Positions 9,781 to 19,800 of a DNA stretch of 28,009 nucleotides are shown here, in pieces; position 1 is the first letter of the stretch, and every line of letters begins with the position of its first letter. The DNA is from Saccoglossus kowalevskii (lineage: Eukaryota > Hemichordata > Enteropneusta > Harrimaniidae), in assembly GCF_000003605.2 (NCBI RefSeq), contig NW_003109079.1:890822-918830 (forward strand). The letters are read 5' to 3'. A program made the position numbers and the translations under genes. The notes beneath the pieces were generated by a model. The model made no database searches, was not told the DNA's origin, and saw nothing but the letters and a program-made list of their open reading frames with translations.

Positions 9781-11514
9781 GAAGAGTAACAAGCCCATAT
9801 CATTTCTTTGTTTTATGATAGGGCCCGAGTTGAGTCAAAGCATTTATGCAAGGCGTTATTTGATTTGTTGAAAGGATCTGTCAACAAATTGTTAGGTTTA
9901 TGCCGCAAATTAGTCACAATATTGTCAGTTATTTAGACTTGACTCGATGGTTGTGGCGATAACTCTTGGGGCTCTTCACAAGGAGTCTTAAAGATACAGG
10001 AGTTAGTACAACACTACACAACACAAGTCAGTCACCCACATGTGGTAAAATATATTTACATCTACTATCCGGGGTTCAAACTTGTATAGTCTATGAATAT
10101 AGTTTGGTGGTGCATATGAATATAGTTTGGTGGTGCATTTATTTAATACAGCTCCTGCTAAAAACCACAGATATATTAAAGGAAAAAACAACATCTGCAG
10201 GATGTGTGTTAACACCACTATAGCTGCAAAATTCAAATTTTTGTTTTTATGTTAAAAAATATACTTCTTTGAATTATCATACATAAGAAGAATCTTTTTT
10301 AATAATATATATTTTTGCTGTAAACCAACTGTTACTCTATGTGGGTCCCATATTGAACATGACGTGGATCAACAACTGTTTCGCTTTAAGTCGGGAGTGC
10401 ATAGTTCAGGGTTTATATTTAAAAAAAACAGTTGGAGCTTGTATGATCCTAGTTACACAATATGAAACAATCGGACAATGTGCTTAAAAATGAAAAAAAA
10501 ATTCGTTTTGATGGTAAAAATATATACTGGTGCGTAAAATTATCCTTTCAAAAATAATGAATGCCCCCACAGTGCCATATGAGAAGCGTCTATGGTAAGA
10601 TGATCTAGACCCTTCTCTAACTCCCATATGACATTTTGGGGATTTATTGTTATAAATAACCACCACCATCCTAATTAAACGAATTTAGTTAAATATTATA
10701 CTACTCTGATAGTAACCATAGTAACCATTTACTGTTAATAACTTATGGAGAATTGCAAACCATTATATACAGGTGATTTTTTGCTCACTGTTAGATCTCT
10801 CGTATTGCGTGAAAAGGCGCAGATCGAACTACTGTCACACAAATCGAAGTGATTTGAACTTGAATTTCTTTTTTTATAGCTATGTCAAAAATCTTTGAGT
10901 GGGGAATATTGCATGGAGATACCCTTACATCATCAAATGTTTTTAGAACATTTATTAAAGCATGGGTAATCCTAAAATACTTGAATCTTGTGCAATGTTT
11001 TAACGTCACCGTGAACTTTGTTTGTTCTGTTTTAAGTCACGCTTAACACAGGATCATATAGTGAACGAAGTCAAGACTACTACTATGTGTAGTAGAATGC
11101 ATTTTGTCCATGGTCAATGATTACAGTGGTAGAGAATCTGATTATAGTTAATTATGTAAACATTCAGTGAATTAAGCTTTACAGTGGTTTCAGAGAATAT
11201 TTGTTTACGATTCTGAAAGGTACACATTTGTTTAAAAGTGTCAAGACATTTCTGAAAAAGCATTTTCACTTGTCTGTAAATTTAGTGAAGAATTCATTGG
11301 CAGATCATTGTATATGGAATATAATTTGATGAATAAATTACACTACCTTTTCAATATGGATATTTAAAGTTCTAAAGTGGATGAGAATGTATAGTCTAGA
11401 GCAGTATTATTGGATTCTGAGTACACATGATACCATTCCCAAATTGATGTGCAAACTATCAAACGCAAAGATTGGAAAAACTTCTGAATAGAGTTGATTG
11501 TAGTTGAATTGGGA
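9781..11514 (+). other. PARP1 3' flank/3' UTR, no other gene seen
   Basis: AT-rich and non-coding. Possible poly(A) signals are ATTAAA at 10175-10180 and AATAAA at 11332-11337; which is used cannot be told. Two copies of a 23-bp unit (atgaatatagtttggtggtg...) lie at 10093-10138, and a palindromic element lies at 10554-10654. Confidence 0.5.
10554..10654. repeat. Imperfect palindromic (foldback) element
   Basis: The left arm (aatgaatgcccccacagtgccatatgagaag) and right arm (cttctctaactcccatatgacattttggggatttatt) are imperfect reverse complements meeting near 10605. This is about 100 bp of foldback DNA in the PARP1 3' flank. Confidence 0.6.
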
Positions 11515-11660
11515 TCATAAAAAAATCTTAGAATGAACTCTTGTGTGCTGTGAGAATTGAAAGCACCTGAAGTAAAAAACAAGGAATATTTAACAAGCCT
11601 AGAAAATAATAAGACTGGTATTTGAGATGCACAATGTGATTCATAGTATGAAGTTCATAA
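11515..11660. repeat. Dispersed repeat, copy 1
   Basis: Shares cttagaatgaactc, gtgctg, ggaatattta and a string of shorter matches in the same order with 23580-23720 in ISYNA1 intron 1. A third partial match is at about 23946-23985. It is an unclassified interspersed repeat. Confidence 0.55.
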
Positions 11661-12201
11661 TGCATACAGAAAATACAAGTTATTGTTAATGACACAGTCC
11701 CCGTCCAAAATTTTGTGATCTGACATATCAATTTGATGCTGATGAAGTCACTGAGATTAGATTGAAATCATTAAATAGGAGATGGATTTGTAAAATATTA
11801 TGATTTAGTGCTTTTACACGAGAATTGGGCAGTCATATTGCATCAAATTACAAAAATAATGTACATGTTGATGTATCTATTTGTATACTGTACAAAATTT
11901 AAAGAGAAATGTTCATTGCATTCATGGGAAAGTAGGCATGGGTATCATGGAAAACAAAATGGCCACCAGTCGGCCACATTAGTTTGAATCACAGAAAAAA
12001 TGACATACCAAAATATAACCCAATATGTACATGTATGATCATCATACCAACTTTGATCCAAATTGGCCTAGTCATCTCTGTGAAACGGACACGTGAAAAT
12101 GACGATTTATAGTGCTTTTATATAAAAATTGGGCATCAGCCAGCCATATTGGATCACAAAAATAATGTTGGTACAAATGTATCCCTTGGTATACTATCTT
12201 T

Positions 12202-13036
12202 AGCTCCGCTGTCGACTTTGTCGAGCGGAGCTTATCATATGAGTGATTGTCCGTCGTCCGGTGTCCGTGTCATGTTTACTTNNNNNNNNNNNNNNNNNNN
12301 NNNNNNNNNNNNNNNNNNNNNNNNNNNNNNNAGTTCATCAAAGCCTGAATGCTTTGATACTTGGTGTATATGTACCTTGGGTAGACCTCTCTCAGATTTG
12401 TTCATTTCATGATCATATCTTCAATTCGCTAATTTTGGTGAATATTTTTGTCATTTTTGGTAAAAAGTGATATTTTCAACTTCTTGTTAAAAACCGCAAG
12501 TCCAATTGCTTTGATATTACATATATAGGTACTACATGTGGACCTCTCTCAGATTTGTTCATTTTGTAATGATATCTTTAATTTTCTAAATTTGGTGAAT
12601 ATTTTTGTCATTTTTGGTAAAAAGTGATATTTTCAACTTCTTGTTAAAAACCACAAGTCCAATTGCTTTGATATTACATATATAGATACTACATATGGAC
12701 CACTCTCAAATTTGTTCATTTCATGATGATATCTTCAATTCTCTAATTTTGATGAATATTTTTGTCATTTTTGGTAAAAAGTGATATTTTCAACTTCTTG
12801 TTAAAAACCACAAGTCCAATTGCTTTGATATTACATATATAGATACTACATATGGACCACTCTCAAATTTGTTCATTTCATGATGATATCTTCAATTCTC
12901 TAATTTTGATGAATATTTTTGTCATTTTTGGTAAAAAGTGATATTTTCTTGTTAAAAACCACAATCATTTATGGTCAAAAATGATATTTTTGAATTCTTG
13001 TTGAAAACAGCAAGTCTCAGCCGAGAGGCTGCTTGT
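12202..13036 (+). mobile_element. Family-1 element with 157-bp tandem core, nested in family 2
   Basis: Starts with a perfect two-part hairpin (AGCTCCGC 12202-12209 with GCGGAGCT 12225-12232; TCGAC 12212-12216 with GTCGA 12220-12224; loop TTT). It continues through cgtcgtccggtgtccgtg and a 50-N gap. About 3.5 tandem units of roughly 157 bp follow (landmark aattttg(g/a)tgaatattt at about 12431, 12588, 12745 and 12902). It ends at the hairpin CAGCC-gaga-GGCTG and cttg. The flanks (tatacta tcttt on the left, acaaaac on the right) are contiguous in the sister unit at 13305-13325, so this is a visible insertion. Confidence 0.78.
12282..12331. other. Assembly gap (50 N)
   Basis: Exactly 50 unknown bases inside the family-1 element. 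A fixed-length placeholder is likely, so the true length is unknown and more core units could be missing here. Confidence 0.97.
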
Positions 13037-14001
13037 TTTTACAAAACGGAGAAAGTAGCATGGGCACCATGAAAAAAAAATGGCCGCCAGTCGGCCACAT
13101 TAGTTTGAATCACAGAAAAAATGACATGCAAAAATGTAACCCAATATGTATGATCATCATACCAACTTTGATCCAAATTGGCCTCGTCATCTCTGTGAAA
13201 CGGACATGTGAAAATGACGATTTATAGTGCTTTTACATAAAAATTGGGCATCAGCCAGCCATATTGAATCACAAAAATAATGTTGGTACAAATGTATCCC
13301 TTGGTATACTATCTTTGTACAAAACATAAAGAGAAAGTAGCATGGGTACCATGAAAAAGAAATGGCCGCCAGTCGGCCATATTTGTTTGAGTCGTTTATA
13401 AAATATGACGAGCACCTATAACAAAATATGTATGATCATCATACCAAGTTTGATCCAAATTGGCCCAGTCATCTCTGAGAAACGGCTCTAGACATGTAAC
13501 AATGACGATTTAGCGCTTTTACATGAAAATTTGGCGTCTACCAGCCATATTGAATTGAATCACACAAATCATGTTGGTGCAGATGTATCTCTTGGTATAC
13601 TATCTTTGTACAAAATTTAAACAGAAACGTTCATTGCATTCAAGATAAAGTAGCATGGGTACCATGAAAAACAAGATGGCTGCCAGTCGGTCATATTTGT
13701 TTGAATCACGAAAAAAAAACTGACATGCACCTACAACCCAATATGTATGTTCATCATACCAACTTTGATCCAAATGGGCCCAGTCATCTCCGAGAAATTG
13801 CTGCGGACATGTTTAGGTATCAGAATTTGAAATAGCAAATTTTACATCCAAAATGGCCACCAGTTGGCCATTTTTGCTCGGATCATAAGATATTATGTAT
13901 TGTCTTCATGTAAAGTTTGAATCAAATCCGTCAATGGGTGTCCGAGATATAGTTTCGGACGAATGAATGGACTAACTGAACAAACCCAAATTAATACCGG
14001 G

Positions 14002-14038
14002 TAGTCCCTGTTTTCGGACTTCGTCCGAACGGGGACTA
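14002..14038. repeat. Terminal hairpin of family 2
   Basis: Nested stem: TAGTCCC (14002-14008) with GGGACTA (14032-14038), and TTCGGAC (14013-14019) with GTCCGAA (14023-14029), loop TTC. It marks the end of the element. Confidence 0.85.
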
Positions 14039-14099
14039 AAAAAAAATAGGCTTGATTGTACTTCTCTGCTTTGCAGTCTGAATAATTCCAGAACACAAG

Positions 14100-14810
14100 T
14101 TTAATTTAAATTTGCTTTTTTTAAATATCAGAAATTGCCTAATTTATGCTACTTCTACAAACTACCCCAAAGCACCGACACTATCGTGTTTCATTGAAAT
14201 CCGAGTTATCAAGATATCTATGGAAAAGCTTAAAATATGCTAATTAGATAACTAATCTACACAAATGTATCTTTGAAATGCGATGATTGGTTTTTCAAGA
14301 TATCAGTGGAATAGCAACAAATTGGCTAATTAGTACTTTGTAAGCGCAATTTCAACACAAAAATTAACAGGTCTTTCACGTTCTTCCCATGAATCTAGAA
14401 TCGTTGGCTAATTATGCAAATTCAGTAATTAGTATGTACAAATTTTGGGCATCTGTGTATCAAATTTCATTGAAATGCAATCACTGGTTTTTGAGATCAC
14501 TGAAAAAGCTGAAAGTTTATTATGCAAATCGGGTAATCAATATGCAGATTTTAACCTGAAACTAATCAGGTATTCGCACTGTCCAAAAATATCTATGTAC
14601 CCAAGTTTCATTGGAATGTGATGATAGTACTTCAGATATTGGTAAAAATATATCAACACAAAATGAAGCCAAAAATTTACTAATCGTTATGCAAATTAGT
14701 TAATTAATATACATCGACTTCAACCCACAACTAATCAGGTCTGCACATTATCTCGGAGTACCTATGTACCATGCGTCTTTAAAATATAATTGATTATCGA
14801 GACTCTTATA
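14100..14810. repeat. Family-3 type core array, hairpin-less copy
   Basis: Degenerate tandem units with ttcattgaaatgcgatgattgg, gagatatc- and ttatgcaaattagtaattaatatg-like landmarks. Clear units are near 14190, 14265, 14460, 14600 and 14755. They match the better-preserved array at 23740-25140. The array starts just after the family-2 hairpin, and no hairpin end of its own is visible. Confidence 0.65.
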
Positions 14811-15309
14811 TGTGCTTGTCTAAAATGAACTGCAATATTGATGTTGCCACTCAAATTTAAAAACAGCAGAATGCTGTTCCTCTAGCAGATTGAGCCGTGT
14901 TTGTAGTCTAGGGAAATATTCGCTGCACCATTTCAAATTCCCATATGCTTTCTTATGAATAACCATATTCAAGAGGTGACATTGCAGCCATTTGGTGAAT
15001 AAAAGTGCCTTGGATCAATATGGACCACTTCTTCGTCTGCATTGCCACTTATGGTTCAGCAAATTCGTTAGCACATGAACACTGCAACATCTCCCTGGGA
15101 GTTAAGATTCATTAATCCAGCAATTCATTTTGACCGATATACAAACCAAGATTACAGCAAGAACTACAGAGAACAGAACAAATGACAGCTGAAACATGCA
15201 TTAGTCTGATCTGGTAAGTAGCAGGATGCGGTTAAATTTATTCACTGTAGTTATTTTAAAGTTCGAAAAAGAAAACCTGTTGGTAGGACAACAGTATTCG
15301 TTTGATGAA
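14811..15309. other. Intergenic, no feature seen
   Basis: Unique-looking non-coding sequence between repeat blocks. No open frame, RNA gene or repeat was recognised. Confidence 0.5.
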
Positions 15310-15674
15310 CAAGCAGCACGTCGACTGAGATAGCTCCGCTGTTAGCAATACACATTTCAATTAATGAACTGAAGGTATCATTAGAAAATAAACAATATGT
15401 ATAGTATCAAAGCAATCGGACTTCTGTTTTCAACAAAAATGTCAAAAATATTCATCAAAATTAGATAATTGAAGAAATCGTGACGAACAAATTTGAGAAA
15501 GGTCTACCTGAGGCACCTATATGTATAGTAACAAAGCAATCAGACTTGCGTTTTTTATCAAGAAGTCGAAAATTTGGTTTAACGGTTTTGAAGACAAAAA
15601 TGTAAAAAGTTGACGATATACTACATATGCTGGATGATCAGTAATATGAACGGCTTCGCGTCGACAGCGGGGCT
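15310..15674 (-). mobile_element. Family-1 element, reverse orientation
   Basis: On the - strand it begins AGCCCCGCTGTCGAC (one change from the family start) at 15674. It ends ...AACAGCGGAGCTATCTCAG, then a GTCGAC-containing hairpin and gctgcttg, at 15310. Two degenerate core units lie between. The ends coincide with those of the copies at 2450 and 12202, supporting real element boundaries. Confidence 0.72.
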
Positions 15675-16536
15675 AAAAATCTGATGTGCAGAGATACCAA
15701 ATCACACATTTATTTAAGAGTTTCATTGAACAATTATCTAAAACAAATTGTTTTCAGATCAAACAATATTAAAAATTACATTTGCTCATCCATATTGCTT
15801 TGTTAAACAGAAAATTCCCACGGCACAATAAAGCACAAAGTTGCGTTTAATATTGTAACTTTATTTAACGCTAAACATACAAGTACATCTGTAATCCAAC
15901 TTTGATAGAATATTTTGTGAAAACTATCTCCGTTGCAGGGAACCGACTTCAAGCAGGGTTGCAACATTACAGGAAAATAAAATAAATAATCATGTTGCTC
16001 AAATAATTCTACCTGTACTGTATTAATCTCCATGTCCCCTTATCAAATATACATGAATTATATAAAAGTTACTAAAAAATAATAGTAAAGCAACATTTTA
16101 AAGCAAAAATGTATAAATACTAGCCAACGTGTTCCTCAATAATACATGTACGGTACTGTATTATTAAAAAACTGATTTTATAATATATAGGTATATATAT
16201 ATATAAACAAAATAAAATACAAGCCTGATTTGGCAGGAAAAGTACACAATGAAAACAAAATGGTTTATAGATCTTTGGGATATCTGTGTCTCCTTACAAG
16301 TACTATAAAATTTAATGTCTTTATTCCATTTACTTATTTTGCATCTAACAAATGTTTTATTTAAGCCAAATTTTATACCATCATGAAAATTGAACTAGAA
16401 GATGGTCAAATAAGTTATTGTAATGACAAGAAGACTACAAATTTGACTTGAAATTTCACAAATAACTTGAACACATTATCAGAGTTGGGGAAAAACTGAG
16501 TTACTGTGACCAACGATTTGCAGCGTTTTTTTTATT
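15675..16536 (-). other. ISYNA1 3' flank
   Basis: Non-coding. Sense-strand AATAAA occurs directly after the ISYNA1 stop (16531-16536) and again at 16356-16361. A short TA run lies near 16188-16204. No further gene was seen. Confidence 0.55.
16531..16536 (-). terminator. Poly(A) signal AATAAA abutting the ISYNA1 stop codon
   Basis: AATAAA begins on the base immediately after the TAG stop (16539-16537). If used, the 3' UTR would be only about 20-40 nt. A second AATAAA at 16356-16361 would give roughly 190-210 nt and is the alternative. Confidence 0.4.
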
Positions 16537-16838
16537 CTATTCCTCCACTGGTACTTCCTGTGGTCTTTTCAAGTTGATGACGTATGGTTTGGGTTTTTCC
16601 TGCACTTCTACATTTTTGGTTGCAACCAGCTTTGGGAGCGGTGCGGTTACTTTGTGTTCCAGAGTCATGTGGTTGATTGGTGACAATCCAATGCAGGCTC
16701 GGAAGATGTTCTCTAAACAGGCGCGTTGTTTGAAGAGTGCGTTGACCACTGGTGTACCAGGAGGAACTAGCGGCGCTTTACAGAGATAGCTCAGGATGGA
16801 CAGCACTGGGTGGAAAGTTTCCCAATCATCACTGTTGG
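16537..16838 (-). CDS. ISYNA1: ISYNA1 exon 5 (C-terminus)
   Basis: 302 nt including the TAG stop. The acceptor is ttttatag. It completes the split Ala codon, then encodes [33 protein letters not shown] and NHMTLEHK, followed by a variable tail ending VPVEE. Confidence 0.96.
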
Positions 16839-19800
16839 CTATAAAAAGAGAATTGGTAACAAAAATTGAATTTTTAGTATGCTTTGAAACTAAACACAAA
16901 GAAAGTTTGTGCAAAAACAACACAGTTGTCAGTCTGAAACTGGGTAAGTGCACCTTGTTTATTTTAGCGTTTCAAATGTTTTTCATCTTCAAATCAATAT
17001 TTAATGCATGTATTCAAAAACATTATTTATTACATATTGTTGTCGTATTGAAAATTTAACCACACCATTTTCCCCCTGAAGAAAAATTTTAAAATCTTTC
17101 TGTTTTGGCCCTTAGAAAATATATATAGGAAATATCTGCAGCTAATTACTAATCTACAATTGCCCCTTTTAAAACCAGAAGTTTGTCAGCTAAAGTAAGC
17201 TCATTATTATTGATGTGAAAATGATCCACAGTAGAAAACGTTTACATATATACGTGTACATTGCAACAGCTGAACATTGGCAATTGTTATGTCCAGATTT
17301 TAACCCTAATACCAAGTTCACTGATTCTCGATTGACATTTGTTGATTTCATAATTTTAACACCTGTAGGTGGGGAAAAATCATATCTATTTGGTTCAAAA
17401 ATGTCAATTTTGGCATTCAAAGGATTTAAATACAAATTTTGGTTCAAATTACCTGTCTTGAAATTGATTCTCTGGCACATCTCGCAGAGGATAACCAAGT
17501 CTAATATGATTGGACTAGCAAGAAGCGAATCCTCGCACGTATTGTGCATCACGATGGTATTGTGGCCGCCCATCATAATCTCAGAGGTATATTCGTCCAT
17601 CGCACGCTTACTGTCACCAACGAATGGTACGTATTTAATAACGACGCAGTGATCTGGTTTCTCATTTTCTTTGTACAAGATAGAATTAGACTGGACCATA
17701 TCATCAACTACGTTGCTCTTGGAGATCTCCTTGGAACGGAATTGTTGGGGTGCAGATAGATTCTTTCCGTCGTTGTTGCCAAGGTGATTGTAACTCACAA
17801 TGGATACAGGCTGTGATTCAAAGCAAAATTTAGAAAGAAAAAAAAAAGGCATCAAAATTTTAAATGTTAAATCATGAGTACCGCATTTGCTCTATTGCAT
17901 CAGTAGAAGATTATTTTGCACAATATCCATTACTAGAATAGAGCAAATATGGTAATATTTTATTGTCAGCTTTTTATTTAAAAGGGATACGTTATTAACA
18001 ATTTAACCTATGCAAAAAACAAAGCTTAAAGGCAAGTAAACAATTCCAGACTTATTTGATTATTCGCAACCCAAACAAAGTTTGATTACCAATACGACAA
18101 ATTAAGTTGATTTTTATACTTGTGACTTTTATGTACATGTTAAATTTTTTTGCATGAAATCAAGCATAGCAATCACTCCATTGTATTATCACCAAATTAT
18201 GACCTTGTTAATAATCAGCAAAGATCAAGAACAAGGAAAAAGTGAGTGAATTTCATGAAAGTCACTTTCACAGAATGTGATTACTGAACGACATTCAACA
18301 AATTGTATTGTTGACTGTAGCCTTTATTAGTTATAACTGTAGAAGAAACCAAATCGAGTGTGCACCATATAAATTCATCTTACATTCAGTGCAGTACAAT
18401 CTCTAACAAGTGTGAATTATGTATTTCAACCACAGCCGAATTTTTTGTAGCAACGATCAATGTGATGATCAATGTGAAAAAGACCAGGCTTTAGATAAAT
18501 GTGGATTAGGTTCAATTGTATTGTGTCACTGAAAAAATAAGCTTTGATGGTATGAAACTTGCCCATGTCGCATGTAGGACTGGTTGCAAATGCATGCAGT
18601 TCCTTCAAGTATCAGAAGAGAAACCTACTTTGATACTGATCACAAACATTCACACCAAATTTAAACAAAATCAGTAAAAATGTGCCTGCATAAGGAACAG
18701 GTACAACACTGGCACATAAATTTTTCATTAAATCGTGAGAATAAATTATGTGCACCATACTCTGTAAAAAACAGACTTGTGTCTCGTCTTTGTACTTTCT
18801 TGAACAAGGTATGCAAGAGGGATGATGAAGGACATGTGAAAATAAAACCAATATGGCCAAGTTTGAAGGGAATTATTAAACAAACCAACATATATCAATA
18901 ACCGATTTTCGATGAAATGACCACCAATTGGTTAAATTACATCAAAATCTAAAAATAATAACAATATTCAACCTACTTTGTCTTGCTTTTGAATCAAATT
19001 TAAACAAAACCTATAAAAGTTTATAAGAAAAACTTGTGGAACACTTGAAAGAAACAAAATGGTCACTGGTCAGCCATTTTCAATCAATGAAGGGAATTAT
19101 TACACAAACAGACATGCATTAATAACCGATTTTCGATGAAATGACCACCAATTGGTTAAATTACATCAAAATCTAAAAATAATTGAACAATATTCAACCC
19201 ACCTTGTCTTGCTTTTGAATCAAATTTAAACAAAACCTATAAAAGTTTATAAGAAACACTTGAAAGAAACAAAATGGCCACTGGTCAGCCATTTTCAATC
19301 AAATCAATAAATTGGACATCAGTTTCCCACCAAGAGTGATGTAAATATCAAGTTTAAATTGAAATCAGTCAAGGCATGTCCAAGAAACTGCTGATGACAT
19401 GTTAAAATGTTGAGTTTTGGTGTGTGCTGGGTTTATACAAATTGATGTACATATGCAGACTAATTTGTACCAAAAATCAGTCCAGGCATGTCTGAGTAAT
19501 GATGTTTTATGAATGCACAACCAGAACCCAAAACACAAGTCCATGTTTTAGTAGCATTTATATGTACGTGATGAAGTGTATACCATTGTATTAGTAGACC
19601 TAAACATAACCATTTTATGTTATGAGGCAGCAAAGTAAAAATACTGAATTGACCGAATTTTAGAATTTAACCATAAGCTTCACTCAATTCATTTCTTGAC
19701 CTCGATCTCATAATAAAACAAACCTTTTTTTTTTTTAAATTCTCCACACACAATGTACATATAAAACTGTTTTGTTTTTATTTTACCTCAGTGGTGCCAT

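Larger units (their letters stand above)
11800..14038 (-). mobile_element. Family-2 element: hairpin end plus ~280-315-bp tandem core
   Basis: On the - strand it starts at a hairpin (14038-14002: outer stem TAGTCCC/GGGACTA, inner stem TTCGGAC/GTCCGAA, 3-nt loop) and runs into tandem core units. Unit landmarks (aagtagcatgggtaccatg) occur at about 11931, 13053, 13334 and 13648. Each unit carries atggccgccagtcggccat and accaactttgatccaaattgg. The core array is interrupted by the family-1 element at 12202-13036. No coding capacity is seen. The far end near 11800 is not defined. Confidence 0.7.

Noticed and set aside
10060-10085. tRNA-like T-arm (ggggttcaaac)
   Set aside because: No cloverleaf, acceptor stem or anticodon arm could be found around it.
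12149-12470. Open frames across the N gap
   Set aside because: They run through unknown bases and lie in repeat DNA; not coding.
13033-13227. 64-codon open frame in the family-2 array
   Set aside because: The same peptide-like pattern recurs only because the DNA unit repeats. Other units carry stops, so it is satellite DNA and not a gene.
17215-17652. 145-codon + strand open frame opposite ISYNA1 exon 4
   Set aside because: It is the antisense shadow of conserved ISYNA1 coding sequence.
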